Below are positions 7,094-16,214 of a stretch of 64,000 nt of DNA, one piece after another. The stretch is from Amycolatopsis anabasis (GTDB lineage Bacteria > Actinomycetota > Actinomycetes > Mycobacteriales > Pseudonocardiaceae). The notes under the pieces are model-generated. The model did not search any database. It was given only the letters and a program-made list of their open reading frames with translations, and was not told the origin of the DNA. The first letter of the stretch is position 1. Each line of letters begins with the position of its first letter. A program made the translations under genes and the position numbers. Location: NCBI RefSeq assembly GCF_009765355.1, contig NZ_VTHK01000010.1, forward strand, positions 176,546 to 240,545. The letters run 5' to 3'.

Positions 7094-8233
7094 TCAGGCG
7101 TGCACGGGTTCGGGGGTGGCGGCGCCTCGGGCCAGGTCGGCTTCCTTCGCGCGGATGATCGGCAGGACGTTCTTCCCGAAGTACTCGACGTCCTCGAGGT
7201 AGTGCAGGAAACCGAGCAGCAGCAGGTTCGCGCCGCGCTTCTTGTACTCGATCGCGCGGTCGGCGATCTGCTCCGGCGTGCCGATCAGCCCGGTGCGGAA
7301 ACCGTCGTTGTACTGGACCAGATCGGCGAACTCGGAATCCGCCCACATCCCCTTCTGGTCCGAAGTGGACTTACCGGCCTGCTTGACCGCCGAGCGGAAC
7401 CCTTCGACCGCCTCGACGTTGGCCTTGGCGACGATCTCCCGCAGCACGTCCTTCGCCTCGGCCTCGGTTTCGCGGGCGATCACGAAACCGTTGAGCCCGA
7501 AGCGAACCGCGTGCTCGTTCTCCGCCGCGTAGCCGCGAACCTCCTCGACCTGCTCGCTGAACCCGTCGAAATCCTTGCCGTTGCTGAAGTACCAGTCCGA
7601 CACCCGCCCGGCGAGCTTGCGGGCGGCCGTGGAGTTGCCGCCCTGGAACACCTCCGGATGCGGGCGTCCCTCGGACGCCACGGGCTTGGGTTTGATGTCG
7701 AAATCGTGGATCCGGTAGAAGTCGCCGGTGAACTCGGCGTGGTCGTTCGTCCAGAGTTCCTTGAGCACCCGGATGAACTCCTCCGAACGCCGGTAGCGCT
7801 CGTCGTGCTCCAGCCACGGCTCGCCGAGGCCGGTGAACTCGCCTTTGAACCAGCCGCTCACCACGTTCACCGCGGCCCGCCCGCCGGAGAGCACGTCCGC
7901 GCTCGCGACGAACTTCGCCAGCACCCCGGGATGCCACAGCCCGGGGTGGATCGCCGCGATGACCTTCAGCCGCTGGGTCGCGAGCAGCAGCGCGAGGCTG
8001 AACCCGGTCGACTCGTGCTGGTAGGCGGCGCCGTAGCTGGCCGTGTAGCGCACCTGGGACAGCGCGTACTCGAAGCCGTTGTTCTCGGCGAGCACCGCGA
8101 GGTCCCGGTTGTAGTCGTAACCCCAGTCGGTGCGCTGCTCGATGTCGCTGGTGACCAGCCCGCCGCTGACGTTGGGCACCCAGTAGGCGAACTTCAGCGG
8201 TTCGTGCAGACCGGATTGATCCTGTGTGGACAC
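7094..8233 (-). CDS. sfnG: FMNH2-dependent dimethylsulfone monooxygenase SfnG
   Basis: 379 aa, luciferase-like (LLM) TIM-barrel flavoprotein. Segments typical of SfnG: LKFAYWVPNVSGGLV at the start, DYNRDLAVLAE, VNVVSGWFKGEFTGLGEPW, HPEVFQGGNSTAARKLA and DLVQYNDGFRTGLIGTPEQI. SfnG oxidises dimethylsulfone to methanesulfinate with reduced flavin from a separate reductase, in sulfur scavenging. The GTG at 8233 is preceded by GGAG at a good distance; further upstream codons lack family sequence and a ribosome site. No flavin reductase or sulfonate transporter lies beside it. Related members of the LLM family act on other substrates, so the substrate is likely rather than certain. Confidence 0.82.
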   Translation of the reverse strand: MSTQDQSGLHEPLKFAYWVPNVSGGLVTSDIEQRTDWGYDYNRDLAVLAENNGFEYALSQVRYTASYGAAYQHESTGFSLALLLATQRLKVIAAIHPGLWHPGVLAKFVASADVLSGGRAAVNVVSGWFKGEFTGLGEPWLEHDERYRRSEEFIRVLKELWTNDHAEFTGDFYRIHDFDIKPKPVASEGRPHPEVFQGGNSTAARKLAGRVSDWYFSNGKDFDGFSEQVEEVRGYAAENEHAVRFGLNGFVIARETEAEAKDVLREIVAKANVEAVEGFRSAVKQAGKSTSDQKGMWADSEFADLVQYNDGFRTGLIGTPEQIADRAIEYKKRGANLLLLGFLHYLEDVEYFGKNVLPIIRAKEADLARGAATPEPVHA

Positions 8234-8340
8234 ACTGACTCCAAGGAAAACGTGGTTGCGGGGGCGACGGCGCGAGTACAACAGCGGCTCGCCGGGAGGG
8301 GCAACGCCCGTCCACGGCGTGGGAACGACTACCCTGGAAA

Positions 8341-8750
8341 GGCGGACGAGTTGGCAGGGCGGTCGCGAGATCGTGCCGGAAGGCGCGGTTTCGAGGAAAG
8401 TCCGGACTCCGCAGGGCAGGGTGGTTGTTAACGGCAACCCGGGGCGACCCGCGGGACAGTGCCACAGAAAACAGACCGCCTCGCGCGCGAGCGCGGGGTA
8501 AGGGTGAAACGGTGGTGTAAGAGACCACCAGCATCCCGGGTGACCGGGATGGCTCGGTAAACCCCACCCGGAGCAAGGCCAAGAGGACGCCGTGTTCGCA
8601 CGGCGTCTGCGCAGGCGTTCGAGGACGGCCCGTCCGAGCCTGCGGGTAGGCCGCTAGAGCCTGCCGGTGACGGCAGGCCGAGATGGATGGCCGCCCACCG
8701 CGGCGTGTGCCGCGGGGACAGGATCCGGCTTACATGCCAACTCGCCCGCC
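8341..8750 (+). ncRNA. rnpB: RNase P RNA, type A
   Basis: Catalytic RNA of ribonuclease P, which matures tRNA 5' ends. Conserved landmarks in order: GAGGAAAGTCCGGACTCC (8393-8410), CACAGAAAACAGACCGCC, GGTAAGGGTGAAA, AGAGACCACCAGC, GGCTCGGTAAACCCC, CGCTAGAGC, and AGATGGATGGCCGCC with GACAGGATCCGGCTTACA near the 3' end. The ends were set by helix P1: GGCGGACGAGTT at 8341-8352 pairs with AACTCGCCCGCC at 8739-8750, one mismatch. TACCCT at 8330-8335 is a candidate -10 box. Reading frames through this segment are spurious. Confidence 0.96.
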
Positions 8751-8806
8751 TCCTCTTCCGGCACAGAGGTTTCCGGGTTGTCTACTGCGCGGTAGGGTCC
8801 CGGGTC

Positions 8807-9670
8807 ATGGAGCAGGCTTCCGAACTCGCCGCCCGCGCGCACAAGGCCCTCAACGCCCTGCATTCGATGATCTACTTCGTGCCGGAGGCCGAGCAGTTCC
8901 TGACCGAGGCGGGTCTGCGGCCGGGGCGCATGGGGTACTTCGCCAGCCGTGCGGCGCCGTGCGGGGCGGTCGGCCCGGGCACGGTCGCGGCGACCTTCTA
9001 CAACTTCAACCCGGATCTCGTCGCCAAGTACATCCCGCGGGCGTGGACCCTGGCCAGCCCGGACCGGGTGGTGGAGGCGCGGTTCGAGGCGGTCGACGCG
9101 GCGCTGCGCAGACTGCTCGGCGACGAGGTGGTCGCGTCCGCCGAACTCGCCGAGGCCGCCGAACTGGCCCGCGCGGCCACCGCCGGTTGCTCCGGGGACG
9201 GGCGGCCGCTGTACGCCGGGCACGCCGATCTCGACTGGCCCGACGAACCGCACCTGGTGCTCTGGCACGCGATCTCCCTGCTGCGCGAGCACCGCGGCGA
9301 CGGCCACATCGCCGCCCTGGTCGTCCACGGCCTCGGCGGGCTCGCCGCGCTGGTCTCGCACACCGCGACCGGTCAGGGTTTCCTGCCCGCGGCGGCCAAG
9401 GAGACCCGCGGCTGGTCCGACGAGCAGTGGGACGCCGCGGTCGCCGCGCTGCGGGAAGACGGGATCCTGGATGCCGCGGGCGCGCTCACCGAACGGGGCG
9501 TCGCGCTGCGCGAGCGGGTCGAGGAGGCGACCAACGCCGCGGCCGCCGACCCCTGGCGGCACCTGGGCGCGGAGAAGGCGGACCGGTTGATCACCCTCGG
9601 CAAGGGGCTCAGCCGCCGGGTCGTCGAGGCGGGCGCCTTCCCCGACGGAATCTTCGCGTCCTCCCGGTGA
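8807..9670 (+). CDS. SCO6745-family protein (HTH-like, function unknown)
   Basis: 287 aa, mostly helical. ARAHKALNALHSMIYFVPEA at the start, GYFASRAAPCGAVGPGTV, FYNFNPDLV and PHLVLWHAISLLREHRGDGH are hallmarks of the actinobacterial SCO6745/SalK-like family, annotated as helix-turn-helix-related but with no established activity. The ATG at 8807 fits the family N-terminus; codons before it belong to rnpB. There is no clear Shine-Dalgarno, but TAGGGT (8793-8798) lies 8 nt before the ATG and could be the -10 of a leaderless transcript. It is separated from rnpB by 56 nt and has no obvious functional partner. Confidence 0.75.
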   Translation: MEQASELAARAHKALNALHSMIYFVPEAEQFLTEAGLRPGRMGYFASRAAPCGAVGPGTVAATFYNFNPDLVAKYIPRAWTLASPDRVVEARFEAVDAALRRLLGDEVVASAELAEAAELARAATAGCSGDGRPLYAGHADLDWPDEPHLVLWHAISLLREHRGDGHIAALVVHGLGGLAALVSHTATGQGFLPAAAKETRGWSDEQWDAAVAALREDGILDAAGALTERGVALRERVEEATNAAAADPWRHLGAEKADRLITLGKGLSRRVVEAGAFPDGIFASSR

Positions 9671-10339
9671 CCTCTCCGGATGGGCCGTGCCGATCGGGGG
9701 AGCGGTTTCGGCCGACCGGAATACGTTTCGCGAACGGTGAAATCGCTGTTTGGTTTTGGAGAATGTGAAAGCAGTTCAATGACGGGAGACGTGGCCCTAC
9801 CGCGCGGTAGGATTTGCGCTGGCAACGAGTTTGGGCGGGATGATCACGGCTCGGGGTGGGCCGTCGAGGCGATCGTGCGTCCGGCCGGAATTCCTGCCGT
9901 CATACCGCAAGATCTTGGAATAGAATTCATGTTCGGGCTTTCTTGGTGGAATCTTGTGCGGCCGCAGAACCACCGTTCCGGGGCATTGTCACGGAGGGTG
10001 GCGAAAAATCGGGCAAAACACCCCATTCTGTTACTCGGCGCGCTCGATCGGCTGTTACGGCGGACGAGAACTCCCGTCACCGCACCTGTCACACAGCGGA
10101 CGCGCGGTCTGCCGCCATCCGGGGCATGGAAGACTGTGCGCGCTACCGCCGGTCGGGAGTCGCTCCCACCCAGAGTGATCAAGATCCACGCGAGTGAGTG
10201 AGTCCACTAGCACACTACGAAATCCGGGTGGTCGGGGTTAATCCTTGGCCGGTTGGCAACGATGATGGAGACCACGAGTTTCAGTGAGATTGGCCGTAAT
10301 GTGCGTCCGGCGGATGAGCCCACTTCAACAGAACGCGCT

Positions 10340-10368
10340 TTGACCGCTACAACTCGTAACGTCATGAT
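10340..10368 (+). promoter_or_regulatory. Candidate sigma70-type promoter of the T4SS-like operon with inverted repeat
   Basis: TTGACC (10340-10345), 17-bp spacer, CATGAT (10363-10368). A 7-bp inverted repeat CTACAAC/GTTGTAG (10347-10353 and 10369-10375) starts inside the spacer and straddles the -10, where a bound repressor would block RNA polymerase. The expected start point is near 10375, leaving a leader of about 87 nt that contains the 10404-10429 hairpin. Confidence 0.5.
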
Positions 10369-10403
10369 GTTGTAGGGACGGCGCAGTATGTTCTGGAACG
10401 ACC

Positions 10404-10429
10404 GTGGGGCCCGCGGCGCGGGGCCCCAC
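10404..10429 (+). promoter_or_regulatory. GC-rich hairpin in the leader of the T4SS-like operon
   Basis: GTGGGGCCC (10404-10412) and GGGCCCCAC (10421-10429) form a perfect 9-bp stem with an 8-nt loop. It lacks a U-run. It lies between the candidate promoter and the first gene (start 10462), so it could be an attenuator or an RNA-stabilising leader structure rather than a terminator. Confidence 0.5.
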
Positions 10430-10461
10430 CTGACCACGCTCCTCGCACCCGGGAGTACGCG

Positions 10462-10728
10462 ATGACCATGTTGACGCTTGTGCAGGACCTGGCACAGGGC
10501 GAGATCAAGACCAAGGGCGTCCGAGACTGGATGCTCGAGAACATCATCCCGCTGGTGTTGCTCGCCGTCGCGCTGTTGCTGCTGTGGCTGGGTGGCGGCA
10601 AGGGCGACAACGCCGGGGTGATGCGCCGCCTGGCCGGCGTGGTGATCGCGCTGGCGATCATCGGCCTGGCGGTCAGCGGCCTCGGGGTGAACGTCGGCGA
10701 ATGGATCGCCGGCCTGTTCACCGGCTGA
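10462..10728 (+). CDS. Small two-helix membrane protein (VirB2/TrbC pilin-like)
   Basis: 88 aa. After a 28-residue polar N-terminus come two hydrophobic helices: about residues 29-45 (IIPLVLLAVALLLLWL) and 56-75 (LAGVVIALAIIGLAVSGLG), separated by a short charged loop GGGKGDNAGVMRR. This size and hairpin topology is typical of VirB2/TrbC-like subunits of type IV secretion systems, although sequence alone is too plain to prove homology. It starts the operon, with GGGAG 7 nt before the ATG, and is followed by PrgI-like and VirB4-like genes. That order is the main support for the call. Confidence 0.6.
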   Translation: MTMLTLVQDLAQGEIKTKGVRDWMLENIIPLVLLAVALLLLWLGGGKGDNAGVMRRLAGVVIALAIIGLAVSGLGVNVGEWIAGLFTG

Positions 10729-10746
10729 AGCCGGAGACGACCGGCA

Positions 10747-11208
10747 GTGCGCATTCGAACCGATGACGAGGTTTACCGGGTCGATGCCGTCTGGCTCGGC
10801 CCGCCCAAGGCCACGTTCCCCTGGCGGGCCCGTTACGTCGCCTGGGGCGTCGGCATCCCGGTGTTCCTGATCGTCCTGACCGTCGAGCGCCAGCTCGGCC
10901 TGGGATTCGGGTTCTTCACCACCGCGTGGGCCTTCGTCGCGACGATCTTGATCACCCGGTTGATCACGGCCAAGATCAGCCACGAGCGGCCGCTCGGCGC
11001 GGTCATGGCCATGTGGGTGCGGGAGCTGCACACGCCGCGGGAGCGCACCAGCGCGACCGGCGGCGCGGTCAGCGCGAGCAAGATCCGGGTGCGCGCGCAG
11101 CGCCCGCGGCCGAAGAACCGCCGGGGCAGGCGCGGCGGACAACAGAACATGGCAAGGCAGGCACCACGAGCGCGCCGTAGCCGCACCGCGGTACCGGCGG
11201 GGAGGTAG
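10747..11208 (+). CDS. PrgI/VirB3-like membrane protein
   Basis: 153 aa. An N-terminal cytoplasmic stretch with WLGPPKATFPW precedes two hydrophobic segments (about residues 35-50, WGVGIPVFLIVLTVE, and 55-75, FFTTAWAFVATILITRLI). The tail of roughly 70 residues is very basic (RPRPKNRRGRRGG, RARRSR). Two TM helices immediately upstream of a VirB4 ATPase gene is the PrgI/VirB3 arrangement, where this protein anchors the ATPase at the membrane. The basic tail may contact nucleic acid or phospholipid. GTG start at 10747; the stop lies 3 nt before the VirB4-like TTG. Function inferred from context. Confidence 0.65.
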   Translation: MRIRTDDEVYRVDAVWLGPPKATFPWRARYVAWGVGIPVFLIVLTVERQLGLGFGFFTTAWAFVATILITRLITAKISHERPLGAVMAMWVRELHTPRERTSATGGAVSASKIRVRAQRPRPKNRRGRRGGQQNMARQAPRARRSRTAVPAGR

Positions 11209-11211
11209 TCG

Positions 11212-14139
11212 TTGTTCGGTCGCGGCGCACGCCGGAAGAACCGGGAACAGGACCTGTCCCCGGGGGCCGCCCCCTGGCTCCCGCAGCAGGCCCGATCCAT
11301 GCCGGCGCCCCCGAAGCAGCCGGGAAGAGGCCGTCGCCTGCCCGGCGAGCAGGCGATCCCCAGCTACACGCCGTCGATCGCGGCGCGCAGCATCGACGGG
11401 CACCTGCTGCGCACCGGGCACGAGGTGTACGCCTGGTACCGGCTCGCGCCGCAGCGCTGGTCCTTTCGTTCGGACTCGCAGCGCCGTGACCTGATCGCGG
11501 CGATCGCCGGGCAGTACGCGGAACTGCAGGGCCGCTGGCTGCACCTGCGCGTGACCACCCGCCCGTACCCGATCCGCATGTGGGCCGAGGCGCACGTGCA
11601 CAACGCGCTGGGCCGGCCCGCCGACACCCCGGGCGCGCTGTCCTTCGACGACTACCTGATCGGCGAGCAGCAGCAGCTGATGGGCCGCTCGATGGCGGAG
11701 AAGGAGGTCTACATCGGGGTCCAGGTGCAGACCCGCCGGATGATGGACCGCGCCGTCGAACGCGCCGCCCCGGTGCTGCGCAAGATCCTGCCCGAGGCCG
11801 TCGACGCCGAGCTGACCGCGCTGGACTCCGAGGTCGAGCACCTCGACCAGGTGATCGGCTCGGCCGGGCTGGACGGCCGCCCGGTGCACGCCGAGGAGAT
11901 GTCCTGGCTGATGCACCGGTCCTGCTCGCTCGGCCTGCCCGCGCCGCGGAACATGCCCGCGGTGCCCGGCGCGGCCTGGGAGCCGGAAGACCTGGCCAGT
12001 TTCACCGACGCCGCCGACTTCCACTCCGAGCCGTACGCGCCGACGGTCACCGTGCGCGGGCGCACCGGTTCCAACGCCGGGGTTTCGCGGCACGTCGCGA
12101 TCCTGACCGTCGGGCAGATGCACGGCCTGCAGATCCCCGAGGTCGACGATCCGTGGGTGCAGCACGCCGACCGGCTGCCCGCGTCGGTCGAATGGTCCGC
12201 GCGGATCTACGTGCGCCGCCCGGAAGAGGTCGCCGGGGAGTTGCAGCGCCAGATGAACAAGGTGCGCTCGCAGGTCAAGCACTACACCGACGAGCACGAG
12301 CTGGAGCCCCCGCAATCGCTTGCGCGCCAGGCGACCCGGGTGCTCGAGATCGACGACGAGATGACCTCGGGCTTCACCGCGCTGGCCACCCGGGTCCGCT
12401 CCTGGTGGCGGCTGGCGGTGTCCGGCCCGACCGAGCGGGACGCGCTGCGCCTGGCCCAGCAGTTGCTCGACCTGTACAAGCCGAAGATCGCCATCGAGCA
12501 CCCGGAAGCGCAGTACGCGATGGCGCGCGAGTTCATCCCGGGCGAACCGCTGGCCTCGGCCGCGTACATGCGCCGCGGTTCGGTGGTGTGGGCGGCGGCC
12601 TCGGTGCCCACCGCGACCGCCGAGGTCGGCGACCGGCGCGGCATCCTGCTCGGCGAGACCTGCACGGCGACCCGGCGCCCGGTGGCCTGGGACCCGTGGA
12701 TGGCGCAGGAGATCCGGGACGGTTCCGGGCTCACCGCGATGGTCGCCGGGCTCGGCGGCGGCAAGTCGTTCCTCGGTGGCGGCATCGTCTACAAGACGCT
12801 GCGGGCCGGGGCGCACTGGACGATCCTCGACCCGTCCGGCCCGCTGTCGCGGCTGTGCGACCTGCCGGAGATCCGGCCGTACGCGCGGCCGATCAACCTG
12901 CTCAACGCCCAGCCCGGCATCCTCAACCCGTACCGCGTGGTCGCCGAGCCGCTGCTCGAGCACTTCATGGACGAGGACGATCCGGAACGCGCGTGGCGCC
13001 GCGAGAAGGCGCTGGCCGGGGCGACCCGGCGGCGGCTCGTGCTCGACGTGCTCACCGGGGTGCTGCCCTACGAGGTGGCCCGCATGGCGCAGAGCCGGAT
13101 CGTGCTGCTGCGCGCGGTGCGCGCGGTCGGCGGCCGGTTCGACGCCGACCCCGGGCAGGTGATCGACGCGCTGCGGCGGGATTCCAGCGAGCACCACGAG
13201 CACGCGGTGGTGGTCGCCGACTTCCTGGACGAGATGCGCGAGCGGATGTCCCTGCTCATCCCGGAAACCGACGCCGACCCGTACGCCGAGACGCGCGACG
13301 ACCGGATGACCGTGCTGACCATGGCCGGGCTGACCCTGCCCAAGGACGGCGTCGGCCGCGAGCACTGGACCGACGCCGAGGCGCTCGGCGTCGAGATGCT
13401 GAACCTGGCCGCGTGGCTGACCCAGCGCTCGGTCTACGAGAAGCCGAAGGACCTGCGCAAGGGCGTCTGGATCGACGAGGCGTTCTTCCTGTCCGAGGTG
13501 CCGACCGGCCGGGTGCTGATGAACCGGTTCGCGCGCGACTCGCGGAAGTGGAACGTCCGGGTGCTGCTGTCGTCCCAGATCCCCGCGGACTTCCTGAAGA
13601 TCCAGGGTTTCGTCGCGCTGCTGGACTCGGTGTTCGTCGGCCGCCTGGACGACGACGATGCCCAGGCGGACGCGTTGCGGTTGCTCAAGGTGCCGGTCGG
13701 CGTCGGCTACGAGCAGGTCGTCGCCGCGCTGGGGCGGCGGCCGGGCGCCCAGCGCAGCGGCCTGGAGCGCGACCGGGAGCCGCGGCAGTTCATCTTCGGC
13801 GACGGCGCCGGGGGCGTGGAGCGGATCCGGGTGGACTTCTCCGGGCCGCATCTGGAGCACCTGCGCAACGCCATGGACACCACGCCGGGTTCGGTGCCGG
13901 AGGCGCGCAGCGCCCCGCCGACGCCGCCGGAGGACCCGCAGCCGTACGTGCCGACGCCGCCGGACGACGAAGAGCTGGAACAGGACCTGGAACTGGCCGC
14001 CGAGCTGGAGGTCGGGCTGACCGAAGAACAGGTGCTCACCGAAGCCGCCGAAGCGTCCAACGGAAAGCACGAGGAGCGCGCCCCCAGCGGGGCCGGTGGT
14101 AAGGGAAAAAGTAGTGGCACCGGCAGGGACGCGGCATGA
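11212..14139 (+). CDS. VirB4/TraC-like secretion ATPase (SCO6880-type)
   Basis: 975 aa. The N-terminal 500 residues are a VirB4-type regulatory domain. The C-terminal ATPase has a P-loop at about 511-520 (AGLGGGKSF; the first glycine of the Walker A consensus is alanine), a Walker B at about 750 (KGVWIDEAFFL) and the sensor-like LLSSQIPADF. A proline/acid-rich tail follows about residue 900. Such ATPases power assembly and substrate transport in type IV secretion. The length and domain order resemble the actinobacterial SCO6880 family. TTG start at 11212, chosen for GGGGAGG 7 nt upstream; the next gene overlaps its stop (ATGA at 14136). It lacks the membrane anchor expected of a VirD4 coupling protein. 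Confidence 0.82.
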   Translation: MFGRGARRKNREQDLSPGAAPWLPQQARSMPAPPKQPGRGRRLPGEQAIPSYTPSIAARSIDGHLLRTGHEVYAWYRLAPQRWSFRSDSQRRDLIAAIAGQYAELQGRWLHLRVTTRPYPIRMWAEAHVHNALGRPADTPGALSFDDYLIGEQQQLMGRSMAEKEVYIGVQVQTRRMMDRAVERAAPVLRKILPEAVDAELTALDSEVEHLDQVIGSAGLDGRPVHAEEMSWLMHRSCSLGLPAPRNMPAVPGAAWEPEDLASFTDAADFHSEPYAPTVTVRGRTGSNAGVSRHVAILTVGQMHGLQIPEVDDPWVQHADRLPASVEWSARIYVRRPEEVAGELQRQMNKVRSQVKHYTDEHELEPPQSLARQATRVLEIDDEMTSGFTALATRVRSWWRLAVSGPTERDALRLAQQLLDLYKPKIAIEHPEAQYAMAREFIPGEPLASAAYMRRGSVVWAAASVPTATAEVGDRRGILLGETCTATRRPVAWDPWMAQEIRDGSGLTAMVAGLGGGKSFLGGGIVYKTLRAGAHWTILDPSGPLSRLCDLPEIRPYARPINLLNAQPGILNPYRVVAEPLLEHFMDEDDPERAWRREKALAGATRRRLVLDVLTGVLPYEVARMAQSRIVLLRAVRAVGGRFDADPGQVIDALRRDSSEHHEHAVVVADFLDEMRERMSLLIPETDADPYAETRDDRMTVLTMAGLTLPKDGVGREHWTDAEALGVEMLNLAAWLTQRSVYEKPKDLRKGVWIDEAFFLSEVPTGRVLMNRFARDSRKWNVRVLLSSQIPADFLKIQGFVALLDSVFVGRLDDDDAQADALRLLKVPVGVGYEQVVAALGRRPGAQRSGLERDREPRQFIFGDGAGGVERIRVDFSGPHLEHLRNAMDTTPGSVPEARSAPPTPPEDPQPYVPTPPDDEELEQDLELAAELEVGLTEEQVLTEAAEASNGKHEERAPSGAGGKGKSSGTGRDAA

Positions 14140-16211
14140 CCGTGCTTACCCTGCTGGGCGTGTTGTCCGTCGCCGGGGGATGGCACGTGCTACGCCACAA
14201 CCGAACCCGGCGCGATGCGGTGAAGGGGCGAAAAAGACCGGGCAAGCTCGCGACCATGGTCATGGTCGTGCTGGTGCTCGGCCTGCAGGCGGTGGCCACC
14301 GCCCCGGCGGCGTCCGCGGCGGCCTGCGGTGAGGCCCCCAATCCGGAGCGGCCCGGCTCCGGCATGGTCGGGGCGCTGGACCCGCCGCGCCAGCACGGTC
14401 TGAACGGCAGCGCGTACCTGGACTACAGCTACGCCGGGATGGTCTGGAACGTCTTCGAGACCAACTGCGGCCCGCTGGCCGGGATCACCGACCCCAACTC
14501 GACGATCGACACGTGGGCCGGGAACCAGCTGTTCAACATCGGCAAGAACATCGTCGGCGCCACCAACTCGCTGCACTACACCGTGATGGAAGGCGGGCTG
14601 CTCAACCCGATCTACAGCGCGGTGAAGTCCGGGGCGGAGAAGGTCTACAACAACATCTACGGCCAGCTTTTCGGCCTGGCCGCGCTGTTGCTGGCGATCT
14701 TCATGTTCCGCAACATCTGGCGCGGGGACCTGTCCGCGGTCAGCAAACGCGCGCTGTACGCGCTCGCCGGGGTCTGGCTCGCGGCGTCCTCGTTCGCGAT
14801 GCTGCGGTACTTCGATCCGATCGACAAGGCGATCGTGCAGACGACGACCAACATCCAGGCCGGGTTCATCGACAGCTCGGGCGACACGATCGCGCACGAG
14901 GTGCTGCCCACCGAACTGCACAACAAGGTCGTCTACGACAACTGGCTCCGGGGTGAGTTCGGGGCGCCGGACGCGGCGCAGGCGCAGCAGTTCGGCCGCC
15001 CGCTGCTGGACGCGCAGGCGTTCACCTGGACCCAGATGAACAACGACGAGGACGCGAACCAGGCGGTCGTGGACGGCAAGAAGGCCGCCTTCAAGAACAT
15101 CTCGACCCAGCTCGGCCCGGCGACCGGGTACTTCACCGGGGAGGACGGCAGCCGCACCGGCGCCGGTTTCCTGTCGCTGGCCCAGAGCCTGGTCTACGCG
15201 CTGTTCCAGTTGCTGGCCAAGGCTTCGGTGCTGCTGGCCCAGGTGCTGATCCGGTTGCTGACCCTGACCGCCCCGCTGCTCGGCCTGGTCGCCCTGCTGC
15301 ACCACGACATCCTGCGCCGGGTGGCCAAGGTGGTCGGCGCGGTCGCGTTCAACCTGATCGTGCTGTCGGTGCTCGCCGGGATCCACGCCTTGCTGCTCAA
15401 GGCGATCTTCGACGCGGGCAACTCGCTGTCGATGCTGGTGCAGATGGCGATGGCCGGTCTGGTCACCATCCTGCTCTTCCTGGTCGGGCGCCCGGTACGG
15501 CGGTTGTGGCAGATGGTGGAGATGTCGGTCAGCATGGTCGGCGCGTCCATCCCGTCGCCCAGCGGCGGCCTGTTCTCCAAGTTCCGGCGCAAGCAGGGGC
15601 CGACGCCGCAGGACGAGTTCTGGCAGAAGATGCGGGATTCGGACGAGGCCATCGAGGGCGAGGCGCGCGGCCCGATCGGCGCGACCGCCGGTGGCGGCCG
15701 GTTCCGGCCCGAGGCGACCGTGTTCGCCAGCGCGCAACGCCTCGACGGCGGCGGCGCCGCGCGTCCGGCGGCGGCCTGGTCCGGGGCGCCGTGGCCGGGT
15801 GGCGCGGGCGCGGTGTCCGGCGGGGCCCTGCCCGCGGGTGGCGGCCCGAGCGTGCTGTCCGGGTTCGCCTCCGACGGCCGGGAGGGCGGCGACTACGTGC
15901 TCGCCGGTGGTGGCCCGCCGGGTGGCGGGCGGACCGACGGGGCCCAGGTGCCGCCGCAGAGCCGCCGGGTCGACACCTCGCCGGTGTTCGATCGCCGCTG
16001 GGGCGACGAGCCCGAACCGGTCGTGGTGCCGTCGCGGATGGGGTCGGTGGGGACCGAGGCGCCGCCGGCCTGGACCGTCCCGGCCACCCCGCGGCCGCGC
16101 CGGGTCGAACCCGAGGTGGTGGCCGGGAAACCGGTGTTCACGCTGTACCGGCCCTCGCGCGGGATCGAGGTGCGGGAAGACCTGCGCGACACGGATCGGG
16201 TGGTGAGGTGA
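14136..16211 (+). CDS. Polytopic membrane protein, VirB6/TrbL-like
   Basis: 691 aa. A first hydrophobic stretch or signal anchor lies at about 45-65 (MVMVVLVLGLQAVATAPAASA), then an extracytoplasmic segment with two cysteines. Further TM helices: around 185-230 (FGLAALLLAIFMFR, LYALAGVWLAASSFAML) and a dense cluster at about 350-470 (LVYALFQLLAKASVLLAQ, LLTLTAPLLGLVALL, FNLIVLSVLAGIHALLL, MAMAGLVTILLFLVG). The last 200 residues are cytoplasmic, rich in Gly/Pro and low in complexity. TM cluster, size and position after VirB4 match the VirB6/TrbL inner-membrane channel component. The ATG overlaps the VirB4-like stop, so they are translationally coupled. Confidence 0.72.
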   Translation: MTVLTLLGVLSVAGGWHVLRHNRTRRDAVKGRKRPGKLATMVMVVLVLGLQAVATAPAASAAACGEAPNPERPGSGMVGALDPPRQHGLNGSAYLDYSYAGMVWNVFETNCGPLAGITDPNSTIDTWAGNQLFNIGKNIVGATNSLHYTVMEGGLLNPIYSAVKSGAEKVYNNIYGQLFGLAALLLAIFMFRNIWRGDLSAVSKRALYALAGVWLAASSFAMLRYFDPIDKAIVQTTTNIQAGFIDSSGDTIAHEVLPTELHNKVVYDNWLRGEFGAPDAAQAQQFGRPLLDAQAFTWTQMNNDEDANQAVVDGKKAAFKNISTQLGPATGYFTGEDGSRTGAGFLSLAQSLVYALFQLLAKASVLLAQVLIRLLTLTAPLLGLVALLHHDILRRVAKVVGAVAFNLIVLSVLAGIHALLLKAIFDAGNSLSMLVQMAMAGLVTILLFLVGRPVRRLWQMVEMSVSMVGASIPSPSGGLFSKFRRKQGPTPQDEFWQKMRDSDEAIEGEARGPIGATAGGGRFRPEATVFASAQRLDGGGAARPAAAWSGAPWPGGAGAVSGGALPAGGGPSVLSGFASDGREGGDYVLAGGGPPGGGRTDGAQVPPQSRRVDTSPVFDRRWGDEPEPVVVPSRMGSVGTEAPPAWTVPATPRPRRVEPEVVAGKPVFTLYRPSRGIEVREDLRDTDRVVR

Positions 16212-16214
16212 GTC

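Larger units (their letters stand above)
9671..10461. other. Long intergenic region (791 bp) upstream of the T4SS-like operon
   Basis: No convincing gene on either strand. Overlapping open frames of 74-173 codons exist but none has a ribosome site, consistent codon third-position bias or recognisable motifs. The first 500 bases look less GC-rich than the flanking genes by eye, which may mark older decayed or acquired DNA. The right end carries the operon promoter (10340-10368) and a strong hairpin (10404-10429), annotated separately. Confidence 0.6.

Noticed and set aside
8687..8806. Longer N-terminus for the SCO6745-family gene
   Set aside because: These codons lie in the 3' domain of rnpB; family sequence starts at the ATG at 8807.
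9680..10201. 173-codon frame upstream of the T4SS-like operon
   Set aside because: No ribosome site, no family resemblance, and overlapping equally long frames on both strands.
10404..10429. Terminator of an upstream gene
   Set aside because: No gene ends nearby and the structure lies downstream of the candidate operon promoter, so it is listed as a leader hairpin instead.
10207..14070. 1287-codon open frame on the minus strand opposite the VirB4-like gene
   Set aside because: Low-complexity Arg/Gly/Pro/His translation typical of the antisense strand in high-GC genes; no motif. The plus-strand frame has ATPase motifs.
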